In this document: piece by piece, positions 1 through 6,432 of the stretch
How the letters are laid out: each line of letters starts with the position of its first letter
How positions within the stretch are numbered: position 1 is the stretch's first letter
Assembly: GCA_903898335.1 (NCBI GenBank)
Contig: CAIUEV010000027.1
Location: forward strand, 1-6,646
Length of the DNA: 6,646 bases
Reading direction: 5' to 3'
DNA from: an uncultured bacterium
Lineage (GTDB): Bacteria; Patescibacteriota; Minisyncoccia; CAIUEV01
Program-made: the position numbers and the translations under genes
Notes under the pieces: model-generated
The model's database searches: none
What the model was told of the DNA's origin: nothing
The model's input: only the letters and a program-made list of their open reading frames with translations

Positions 1-1542
1 CGCCATGGTAATGGTTTTTTTAGCGGTCTTCTTTAGCGGATCCGAAAAAGAAATAAAGCCAGCGAAAATCAGATTTTTTTCGTCTTTCTCCTCAATTTTA
101 GTGCAATTCTTAGGCATTTTTTTAAAAGCAATGGCAAGGATACGATTACCTTTCTGGCTTTCTTGATAAAAATCTTTTAAAAGTCTCCGGCGGTTAACAA
201 TTTTTTTCGGAGCGGTCGAAAGACAAATTTCCTTGGAACAAAATTTGGCCACCACTTCAGGCGCCCCCCGCATTATCATTATTTTATCTCCATCGACCTT
301 TTTGATCAGGATATTCGCTCTCATTCGATCATAATCAAACGGAATCAAATCAAGCTGATGAATATTTTTAAATTCGGCTCTTTCTTTTGCGCTGCTCTCA
401 TTAAATATCGCCTCATCAAAGGACGTTTCAAAGGAATTCTCCTTTAAGAAAGAAGAGCCCGCCGCCGCCATCTCAAAACAAATTTTACTTTGCCTCGAAA
501 ATATTTTTTTCAGACCCAATTTGTTTTCTGTTAAAGTCCCCGTCTTGTCCATACACAAAATCTCTATGTTTCCCAGCTCCTCAATAGCCCCCAGTCTTTT
601 GACCACCACATGTTTGCTAGCCAAATGAACCGACCCTCGAGAGAGAGCAAAAGCGGTCACCAGCGAAAGAGCCTCCGGCAAGATACTGACCAACAAGGCC
701 GCATAAAAGATGAAGAAGTCAATAAAGTTTTCGGTGCCGGTAAAGATCAGCTTCAAAAAGATAATCAAGGCTACCGCCAGCCCGGCTATTTTAAATATGA
801 CTTTGGAAAAAGCCACCACCTCGGTTTCATAGAGACTGAGACCGATCTTCTTTTTGAAATTGGAAGATAATTGACCCAGATAAGTCGCCTTACCCGTCGC
901 CACAACCACCGCCTCCGCCGATCCGGCCACCACGGCCGTGTGCATAAAAAGAATATTGGGCGATTTCATGTGTTCGAGACTCTCATCCTTCACCAAAACG
1001 GCGCTTTTGGCCAAACGACCGGTATCACCGTTTATCGTTGACTCGTCAACCAAAAGACCTTTTTCCTCAATTATTCTCAGATCGGCCGGCACAATATCTC
1101 CCGATTTTAATTTTATTACATCTCCCGGCACCAAGTCTTTTTTGTCTATCATCATAATGCGACCGCCCCTGATAACCTTAGCTTTGCCGGGTAAAAATCC
1201 TTGCAAATTACGCTCCACTCTTCTCAATCTGATTTCATGAACAGTCGCGATCGCCAAGTTTATTACCAAAAACGAACCGACGATCAAGCTGTCGATCGGA
1301 TTGCCAATCAAACCGTAGATCACTCCCATGCCAAAAATCAAAATAAAAACAGGCGATTTGAATTGTTCGTAAAAAAAATTACGCCAAAAATCTTGATTGT
1401 AAAAAATCGAGTTGGCTCCAAAACGCTTTAGTCGGCGCCCAGCTTCTTCTTGAGAAAGACCCAAGGCTGAAGTTTTCAACTCAATAAGAGTTTCTTCTGC
1501 AGTCTTGCCGGCATATTTTTGAAATTTGAATTTCTGCTCCAT
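1..1542 (-). CDS. P-type cation-transporting ATPase, N-terminal part (partial at left edge)
   Basis: The reading frame is open from the ATG at 1542 to the window edge (514 codons) and lacks the C-terminal hinge and helices M5-M10. Visible parts, in order: a cation-ATPase N-terminal domain (about residues 5-50), helices M1 (64-80) and M2 (84-103), the actuator domain (about 115-235), M3 (248-268), M4 (275-299), the phosphorylation motif DKTGTL with Asp332, and a nucleotide-binding domain including RGAPE (Arg425). ATP hydrolysis through phospho-Asp332 would drive ion transport across the membrane. M4 reads PEALS, keeping the Glu of P2-type PEGLP and P3B-type PE(M/L)LP pumps, so a P2- or P3B-like pump (Ca, Na/K or Mg type) is likely; the ion cannot be assigned. 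Oddities: the actuator TGES motif reads NGDT (171-174), and KGAPE has Arg for Lys. The start lies 10 bp after the ROK kinase stop with no Shine-Dalgarno. It is probably the last known gene of the operon. Confidence 0.93.
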   Translation of the reverse strand, partial: MEQKFKFQKYAGKTAEETLIELKTSALGLSQEEAGRRLKRFGANSIFYNQDFWRNFFYEQFKSPVFILIFGMGVIYGLIGNPIDSLIVGSFLVINLAIATVHEIRLRRVERNLQGFLPGKAKVIRGGRIMMIDKKDLVPGDVIKLKSGDIVPADLRIIEEKGLLVDESTINGDTGRLAKSAVLVKDESLEHMKSPNILFMHTAVVAGSAEAVVVATGKATYLGQLSSNFKKKIGLSLYETEVVAFSKVIFKIAGLAVALIIFLKLIFTGTENFIDFFIFYAALLVSILPEALSLVTAFALSRGSVHLASKHVVVKRLGAIEELGNIEILCMDKTGTLTENKLGLKKIFSRQSKICFEMAAAGSSFLKENSFETSFDEAIFNESSAKERAEFKNIHQLDLIPFDYDRMRANILIKKVDGDKIMIMRGAPEVVAKFCSKEICLSTAPKKIVNRRRLLKDFYQESQKGNRILAIAFKKMPKNCTKIEEKDEKNLIFAGFISFSDPLKKTAKKTITMA

Positions 1543-1552
1543 TGAATATTTT

Positions 1553-2389
1553 TTAAATAATACTGCCGATCGCTCCGCCAAAAATACCGTTAACACTGAT
1601 TATAATTTTTGTTTTACTCTTTTTGGGGCCGATTAAATTAGCCTTAAAGCTCCGCTTGAAAAATTGAAGCCAAAACTTTTTCGTCTCTATCAAGCCTCCC
1701 CCCAGAACGACCGTGTCGGAGCCAAGTAAATTGACGGCCCCGGCCAGACCGACACCAAGGTTGGCACCCATCTTTTCGAAAGCGATTAAAGCTTTACTGT
1801 CTCCGGATACGGCTTTTATTTTAGCTTCCATAATACTTTTTACTTTCAAGCTTGATTTGAGAAACTGAGATCCGCCCAGCTGTTCCAATGTTCGTCCGGT
1901 TCTAAGATCCAAAACAGCTTTTCCAACTTCACCCGGCCAATTTTCCGTGTCCTCGATAAGTCGCCCGTTTACGGTAAAAGCCCCGCCGATTCCCGTTCCC
2001 AAAGCGACAAACAAAATATTTTTCGATTTTATTTTTTTATTCAGATCCAACTCGGCTCGCAAAAAAGCATGACTGTCGTGACAGGCAGTTATTTTTTTCA
2101 TGCCGGTACAACGCTTAATTTTCTCCAATAAATTTTTCCCGTTTAGATAGGGAATGTTCGGTGCTAAAATTATTTTGCCTTTTTTATCAACCAATGCGGC
2201 AGTGGCGATACCGACTTTTTGCGGCCGACCAAAAGATTCGGAACATTCATCGAATATATCCTTAATCAAATCGAGCAAGGACGGAAGGTCTTTCGGTAAA
2301 GAATCGATACTTTTTTGTTTGATTTGACCGTCTTTCCAAAAAATCGATTTTAAATTTGTGCCCCCGATATCAAACCCCAGAGCTAGCAT
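1553..2389 (-). CDS. ROK-family sugar kinase (divergent, without the zinc motif)
   Basis: 278 residues, slightly short for a ROK kinase. The N-terminal phosphate-binding loop is DIGGTN (7-12). A second ATP-phosphate motif, GTGIGG, lies at 131-136, and the C-terminal adenosine-region glycines are LGGGL (229-233) and GGAIG (271-275). The family would phosphorylate glucose, N-acetylmannosamine or a similar sugar with ATP in the cytoplasm. The likely catalytic base is Asp105, in CHDSHAF where most members have NDAN. The ExGH signature reads EVGK (154-157), with Lys for His, and the usual CGCxGCxE zinc cysteines are absent (RTGRTLEQLGG instead). It therefore belongs to a zinc-free branch and its sugar cannot be named. 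No DNA-binding domain precedes the kinase fold, so it is not a NagC/XylR-type repressor. It sits 10 bp after the GH-A hydrolase, in line with phosphorylating released monosaccharide. The start at 2389 places DIGGTN at the usual distance from the N-terminus. Confidence 0.88.
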   Translation of the reverse strand: MLALGFDIGGTNLKSIFWKDGQIKQKSIDSLPKDLPSLLDLIKDIFDECSESFGRPQKVGIATAALVDKKGKIILAPNIPYLNGKNLLEKIKRCTGMKKITACHDSHAFLRAELDLNKKIKSKNILFVALGTGIGGAFTVNGRLIEDTENWPGEVGKAVLDLRTGRTLEQLGGSQFLKSSLKVKSIMEAKIKAVSGDSKALIAFEKMGANLGVGLAGAVNLLGSDTVVLGGGLIETKKFWLQFFKRSFKANLIGPKKSKTKIIISVNGIFGGAIGSII

Positions 2390-2399
2390 TTTTTTGTTT

Positions 2400-3455
2400 T
2401 TAATGTTTAAAGATTTTCTGCGCTTCGTTCCAATATTCAGGCCTGTCTTGATTTTGTTTCATCCAGTACCACCATTCCGCCCCCCAAAGATAGATGTCGG
2501 GAAAGCCGACCGCCTTGGCATATTCAATATTGGATTTGAAGTGCTCAAAAGTCATGGTTTTCATTTGCTCCTCGATGGAAATATCGTAGATTAGACGAGG
2601 ACCCCATGGCTCAGTTTGCAATTCGGAAACGATCATTGGCCGATCCGGGTACAGCAGATGAACCAAATTGGCTTTTAGCCAGAAAAAACGCGGGGGTAGA
2701 GGATATTCAATATAGCCGAAGCGCGGACTGTGGACGATGCGATACATTGTTGTGCCGAAAATATCGGCGCGTTTCGCCGCTTGCACCCAAAGACTCAGTT
2801 CGCCGCTGTCCGTCACCATAATCGGATGCCGGTTTTGATCGAGCTTTCTGACCAACGCAATTTCCTCATCTAAAAAATCCGCCCCCATCAGCTTACAATC
2901 ACCAAATTGTAGAAAAGGTTCATTTTCCACTTGCCAGGCGTACAGATTTTTTTGATCTTTGTATCGAGTAACAATTTTTTCCAATTGATTCAGGACGCGC
3001 ATTTTTTGTTCCTCTTCGGGGATTTGTTTCGCCCAGTCGGGCAAATTACATTCCGGCCAACGCGGAGTTTTTCGGCCAACGACTAAAACCAGCTTTATTC
3101 CTGATTTTTCCGCTTCATTTACCATCCAATCGTAATCGGTAAATTCAAATGCGCCCTTGGTTTTTTCAATGTCTTGCCAGTAGACAGGCAAACGCAAAAA
3201 TTCAGGCTGCAAGTCAGTGAGAACGGCTAAGTAATTTTCTCGCCAATCAAGCCCCATCTGCTCGCTGAAAATACGCGAGAAAGCCACCCCGTAGCGAAAA
3301 TTTTCCGTCACCGTGCCGGCCGGACGGTGAAGCATAAAACCCGCAAAAAACAGTAACAAAATCGCAAGACCGATTGCAATTTTAGCCGCTAAACTAGTTC
3401 GGGTTTTCTTGACTCGATCTGTCTTTTTGATAAAATATTTTTTTTGTTTTTTCAT
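2400..3455 (-). CDS. Membrane-anchored clan GH-A glycoside hydrolase
   Basis: 351 residues. A Lys/Arg-rich N-terminus (1-25) precedes one hydrophobic helix (about 25-42). By the positive-inside rule this is a signal anchor with the catalytic domain outside the cytoplasm; there is no lipobox Cys. The rest fits an (alpha/beta)8 barrel: FLRLPVYW (beta2), LVLVVGRKTPRW (beta3), WQVENEP (beta4, proposed acid/base Glu179), IMVTDS (beta5), TTMYR (beta6), MIVSELQTEPW (beta7, proposed nucleophile Glu278, with Glu282 as alternative) and YLWGAEWWYW (beta8, aromatic floor of the -1 site). Asn-Glu-Pro at the end of beta4 with a Glu at beta7 is the retaining clan GH-A pattern. I cannot place it in a numbered family (GH5-, GH39- and GH42-like are all possible) or name its substrate. 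It lies between the permease (26 bp) and the kinase (10 bp), suggesting outer trimming of a glycan before uptake. Confidence 0.85.
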   Translation of the reverse strand: MKKQKKYFIKKTDRVKKTRTSLAAKIAIGLAILLLFFAGFMLHRPAGTVTENFRYGVAFSRIFSEQMGLDWRENYLAVLTDLQPEFLRLPVYWQDIEKTKGAFEFTDYDWMVNEAEKSGIKLVLVVGRKTPRWPECNLPDWAKQIPEEEQKMRVLNQLEKIVTRYKDQKNLYAWQVENEPFLQFGDCKLMGADFLDEEIALVRKLDQNRHPIMVTDSGELSLWVQAAKRADIFGTTMYRIVHSPRFGYIEYPLPPRFFWLKANLVHLLYPDRPMIVSELQTEPWGPRLIYDISIEEQMKTMTFEHFKSNIEYAKAVGFPDIYLWGAEWWYWMKQNQDRPEYWNEAQKIFKH

Positions 3456-3481
3456 ATTCTTTTCTAAAGGAGCTTTGTTCT

Positions 3482-4399
3482 CTAGTGAACAAATCCAATC
3501 ATAAACAGACCGGAAAAAATCAGAATAACGGCAAAACCTTTTTGAAACAAAGCAAATTTGTCCGTCTCCTCATTAAGAATTTTAGGATAAAATTTCGAAA
3601 AAAGCACGACCAGAAACAATAAAAAAATATACTGTAAGCCTTGCATCGCATTGACGATCGCCACATTGCCCAAGGAAATTGCGTAATTCAGCAAGGCAAA
3701 GGCGATTCCGGACATCGTTTTGTTTAGAATAACCAAACCGCCTGAGGCAATACCGGTTTTTTTGGTTTTTTGAAAAATCAACCGACGATTACGTGCCGGA
3801 ATCAAAAGCAAAAAAGTGGCCAAGAAAGCGCCCACTCTGGTCCAAACCAAGCCGGCGATAAAATTTTGTTCATTAAAAACGGATTTGAGTAGAACATAGT
3901 AAAGCCCAAAAATCAAAGCGGAAAGAATCACATTACGAAAGAGTTTTTGATTGCGTCGGCTTCTGAAATCAAAACTTTCTTTGTCACGGAAATCAATGGC
4001 AATGGCAAGACCGCCAACCACCAAAAGCAAGAAAGCCAGAAAGCTACGGCCGTTTAGGACTTCGCCCAAAATAAAAAAGGAAAAAAAAGCCACAAAAATC
4101 GGTGTCAGAGCCCCGATAATCGGACCGACCCGGGAAGCTTCGCAGGAAAAAAGCGCTTTATACATCAAATAAATCGCCGCCATAAAAACGGCTCCGACCA
4201 AGATGCCCGCTAAAGCGGCTTCCGGCCCGAACCAAAAACGACCGAAAGGCGCAAAAACAACGCCAAAAATGCTCATTAAGCCAACATAAAAACAGTAAAC
4301 CACGGGACTGGGTAAAGCCTTCTTCAGAATAATTTTATCCAAAGTCAAGTTGAGAGCGATTAGGAAATAGGCCAGGAAAGCAATCGGCAAAAAATGCAT
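3482..4399 (-). CDS. EamA/DMT-superfamily permease, ten transmembrane helices
   Basis: 305 residues, a normal length for a 10-TMS drug/metabolite transporter. Hydrophobic helices lie at about 3-20, 31-50, 60-82, 91-112, 118-136, 154-172, 179-199, 218-241, 245-268 and 285-303, forming two five-helix EamA repeats. Each repeat has the usual small-residue fourth helix followed by an acidic turn: SRVGPIIGALTPIF then GE (112-113) in the first, and NVAIVNAMQGLQYIF then EE (277-278) in the second. The charged loop at 137-153 joins the halves. DMT members carry amino acids, nucleotide sugars, sugars (GlcU/RhaT-type) or other small molecules. Its place between GH1 and the anchored GH-A hydrolase hints at sugar or glycoside transport, but that is inference from context only. 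The start at 4399 (MHFLPIAF) leads straight into helix 1. It lies 7 bp from a tandem repeat, with no Shine-Dalgarno. Confidence 0.87.
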   Translation of the reverse strand: MHFLPIAFLAYFLIALNLTLDKIILKKALPSPVVYCFYVGLMSIFGVVFAPFGRFWFGPEAALAGILVGAVFMAAIYLMYKALFSCEASRVGPIIGALTPIFVAFFSFFILGEVLNGRSFLAFLLLVVGGLAIAIDFRDKESFDFRSRRNQKLFRNVILSALIFGLYYVLLKSVFNEQNFIAGLVWTRVGAFLATFLLLIPARNRRLIFQKTKKTGIASGGLVILNKTMSGIAFALLNYAISLGNVAIVNAMQGLQYIFLLFLVVLFSKFYPKILNEETDKFALFQKGFAVILIFSGLFMIGFVH

Positions 4400-4406
4400 A
4401 AGCGTA

Positions 4407-4476
4407 AGTTAGAAAGTTTATAAAGTTAGAAAGTTTGTAAAGTTTGTAAAGTTTGTAAAGTTTGTAAAGTTGGAAA
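4407..4476. repeat. Short tandem repeat with a 9-bp unit, upstream of the permease
   Basis: Read on the plus strand, the array is AGTTAGAA (4407-4414), AGTTTATAA (4415-4423), AGTTAGAA (4424-4431), four exact copies of AGTTTGTAA (4432-4467), then AGTTGGAAA (4468-4476). It thus mixes 8- and 9-bp variants with a perfect fourfold core. It ends 7 bp before the permease ATG and forms most of that gene's upstream region. On the coding (minus) strand each core unit supplies TTTACA, which matches the -35 consensus at five of six positions. No unit has a good -10 at the standard distance. Confidence 0.95.
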
Positions 4477-4483
4477 GGAAAAG

Positions 4484-4497
4484 AGGGACAAGGGACA
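4484..4497. repeat. AGGGACA tandem pair inside a polypurine tract
   Basis: Two exact head-to-tail copies of AGGGACA (4484-4490 and 4491-4497) lie within a nearly all-purine plus-strand stretch, about 4471-4500. The tract directly abuts the 9-bp repeat array. Together they occupy most of the 124-bp gap between GH1 and the permease. No convincing hairpin terminator is visible after the GH1 stop codon. Confidence 0.75.
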
Positions 4498-4523
4498 GGA
4501 AAACATCCGGTAGGGTATCCTTG

Positions 4524-5783
4524 TTACTTGCTAATCCTCACCTTTTCTTTCAAATCCAAAGCGCTTTTTCTAATTTTTCGCGCTTGGCTGTTCCGATCAA
4601 TTTCAATCAATCCGAATCGCGGCCAAAAACCCTTATCCCATTCGAAGTTGTCCGTCAGCGCCCAGTAAAAATAACCCTTTACATTATAACCTTCTTTTAT
4701 CGCTCGCTTTGTTTGTTTCAAATGAGCCAGCACGAAACCCGATCTTTTTTCATCCGATCGATCGGCCAAACCGTTTTCCGTAATATAGACGGGGATATCT
4801 TTCTTGCCTGCGCATTTTACCGCCTCCTTTATGATTCGATAAAGCCCCTCCGGATAAATTTCCCAGCCCAAATCAGTCACTTCTTTGTTTTCATTGTAAT
4901 TTTTCAGCGTAAAGCGAAGTTTCTGATGAAAATAGTAATTCAACCCCAAAAAATCGTGTTTACCGGCCGTTAGCTTGTAAATCCGTTCATTGGCAAAATG
5001 TCGGTAGGCCATCACAATCGCCTGATCCACAACGCAAAAACGGTATTTGGGCTCCAAAAAAATCATATTATTGGCCAGACCCGCTTGAGCCGTCGGATCA
5101 ATCGACTTAATTTTGTCGTAAGCAAGATTGTGCGACATTGCCAGATTTTTGAAGGCGCGATTGGCTTCGCGCGGACATTTTTTGTTCGGTGGCCAAGCCC
5201 CTCTCAGATATCCGTTGGAGACAACAATGCTCGGTTCGTTAATCGTAATCCAGAAACGCACCTGTTTTTTAAATCTTTTCGCCACCGTTTCCGTTAATCT
5301 TTCAAAATAGGCGGGGAAGTGCTCGGCAAGAATTCCGCCCTCCTTCGAAAGCCATAGCGGCAAGGTCCAATGCCAAATAGTCACAAACGGTTCAATATTT
5401 TTCGCCTGCAAAGCCTTCAGGACTTTTCCATAATGCCTGAGCGCCCTTTCGTCAAAAACCCCTTTGCGAGGCTCTATTCTCGACCATTCCAAAGATAAAC
5501 GATGAGCATTGTGACTCAGCTCTTTCGCTAAATCAAAATCTTCCTCGAAGCGCCGGTAATGATCAACGGCCTGACCGGAAATATAGTTTTCGGGCCGGAA
5601 CATCTCCGGAAAATTTCCCTGTTGCCAATTTTCCCATTTTTTGGGAGCCTCTCCCGCCAATCGCTTAGCGTTCTTTTTTTCCCAAACCGTCCAATCGTTT
5701 TTGTTTCCACCCTCCACTTGATGAGAAGAACTTGAAGCCCCCCACAAAAACCCTTTAGGCAAAACTATTTTTTTGGTTTGCAT
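4524..5783 (-). CDS. GH1 family beta-glycosidase (beta-glucosidase-like), cytoplasmic
   Basis: 419 residues with no signal peptide. The GH1 N-terminal signature is complete: FLWGASSSSHQVEG (12-25), with Gln22 as a -1 subsite ligand. Further motifs are LEWSRIEP (98-105), TIWHWTLPLWL (135-145, His138), TINEP (180-184, acid/base Glu183), LGLNYYF (279-285), ITENGL (334-339, nucleophile Glu336) and YWALTDNFEW (373-382, with Trp374, Glu381 and Trp382 at the sugar pocket). It should hydrolyse beta-linked glucosides, galactosides or related glycosides by retention. Glu381-Trp382 is the non-phosphorylated-sugar pattern, so a 6-phospho-beta-glucosidase is unlikely. At 419 residues it is shorter than the usual 440-470, and the stretch between about 245 and 275 looks trimmed. 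The start is fixed by the N-terminal signature; no Shine-Dalgarno precedes it, and the restored HEPN frame overlaps it by 19 bp. The exact sugar is uncertain. Confidence 0.95.
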   Translation of the reverse strand: MQTKKIVLPKGFLWGASSSSHQVEGGNKNDWTVWEKKNAKRLAGEAPKKWENWQQGNFPEMFRPENYISGQAVDHYRRFEEDFDLAKELSHNAHRLSLEWSRIEPRKGVFDERALRHYGKVLKALQAKNIEPFVTIWHWTLPLWLSKEGGILAEHFPAYFERLTETVAKRFKKQVRFWITINEPSIVVSNGYLRGAWPPNKKCPREANRAFKNLAMSHNLAYDKIKSIDPTAQAGLANNMIFLEPKYRFCVVDQAIVMAYRHFANERIYKLTAGKHDFLGLNYYFHQKLRFTLKNYNENKEVTDLGWEIYPEGLYRIIKEAVKCAGKKDIPVYITENGLADRSDEKRSGFVLAHLKQTKRAIKEGYNVKGYFYWALTDNFEWDKGFWPRFGLIEIDRNSQARKIRKSALDLKEKVRISK

Positions 5784-6132
5784 TTTTGTTTTATTTTTGC
5801 TTTTTGAGATAAAATCCCCTCAATTTGTTTCTTAAAAAGCGGGATGTCTTTTTTAATAATTGTCCAAATCATTCCGACACTCACATTGAAATATTCATGC
5901 ACTAAAATGTTTCTCATTCCGATAATTTCCTCCCACCTGATTTCCGCATAACGTTTTCGAGAGCAAAAGGAATTCCTCGACTAGCCTCACCGATAATAGC
6001 CAATCTTCTGATAACGGAATCTTGGGTTTTAACTGACTTTAAAAAACTTTTTTTAGTATAAAATCTGCAATGCCTTTCGATCCAACTGATACTTTCTAGA
6101 ATATGCTCGAGCAGAAGATTATAGTCTTTCAT
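5765..6132 (-). pseudogene. HEPN/DUF86 (HepT-like) toxin gene with a -1 frameshift
   Basis: The ATG at 6132 opens a DUF86 HEPN frame: an N-terminal helix, then RRLAIIGEASRGIPFALE (residues 42-59). It then slips out of frame at the four-base A run (plus-strand T run 5954-5957) and stops at 5914 after 72 residues. The -1 frame continues the family without a gap: KRYAEIRWEEIIGMRNILVH, then EYFNV and a helix, stopping at 5765. One extra A would restore 122 residues, a normal DUF86 length. The restored product would hold the HEPN RNase motif RNxxxH (Arg74-His79) plus Tyr81 of the HxY element that MntA-type antitoxins AMPylate. The 72-residue product lacks all of these. The gene's start overlaps the MNT stop by 4 bp (ATGA), and its restored end overlaps GH1 by 19 bp. 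It is either a dead toxin or an assembly/sequencing error. Restart at the in-frame ATG just before RNILVH is possible but unlikely to give a folded domain. Confidence 0.85.
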
Positions 6133-6416
6133 AAAATTTCTATTTGATCTTGTTTTATAAACTGTCTAATTCTCTGAGGAATTGCGTCTTCCGTAACCAA
6201 ATCAACTTTTTTCTTAAGAGTTTTCTCCAATTTTAATTTTAAGGCTACAAAATCAAGAAAAGATTTTTCTTGCCTGAATTCCACCAATATATCAATATCG
6301 CTTCGCTTATTCGACTCATCCCTAGCATAAGAGCCAAACAAAAAAGACTTGGAAACATCGAATTCCTTCAAAATCGGATTAGCTCTCTTTTTAATTTCCA
6401 AAATCGTTGGAGACAT
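6129..6416 (-). CDS. MNT-type minimal nucleotidyltransferase, MntA-like antitoxin
   Basis: 95 residues, typical of a stand-alone minimal nucleotidyltransferase. The pol-beta superfamily signature GSx10DxD is exact: Gly28-Ser29 in LFGSYARDE, then SDIDILV with Asp40 and Asp42. The third metal-binding carboxylate is probably Asp72 in KKVDLVTE. In characterised type VII modules MntA transfers AMP from ATP to a Tyr in the HEPN partner and silences its RNase activity; here that partner is the next gene, sharing ATGA at the junction. The frame is intact although the toxin frame is broken. The C-terminus (81-95) is a short helix typical of the family. There is no Shine-Dalgarno; the leader before 6416 is A/T-rich, and a palindrome 35 bp upstream could serve regulation. 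The start is supported by the usual 25-28 residue distance to GSY. Confidence 0.93.
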   Translation of the reverse strand: MSPTILEIKKRANPILKEFDVSKSFLFGSYARDESNKRSDIDILVEFRQEKSFLDFVALKLKLEKTLKKKVDLVTEDAIPQRIRQFIKQDQIEIL

Positions 6417-6432
6417 AAAAATAATTAAAAAA

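Noticed and set aside
610..1431. Three plus-strand open frames of 76-100 codons
   Set aside because: They are antisense to the P-type ATPase, whose DKTGTL and transmembrane segments are clear on the minus strand.
4415..4467. Standard sigma-70 promoter for the permease within the tandem array
   Set aside because: The TTTACA elements lie 13 or 22 bp from the only TATAAA, neither of which is an acceptable spacer length.
4407..4476. CRISPR array
   Set aside because: The units are only 8-9 bp and directly adjacent with no spacers, so this is a simple tandem repeat.
4470..4973. Plus-strand open frame of 167 codons opposite the GH1 3' end
   Set aside because: It lies antisense to a gene with complete GH1 motifs, shows no family motif itself and begins in the repeat region; it is a shadow frame.
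5948..5960. Programmed -1 ribosomal frameshift in the HEPN gene
   Set aside because: The sequence CGAAAAC re-pairs poorly in the P site after slippage, and no strong downstream hairpin or upstream SD stimulator is evident.
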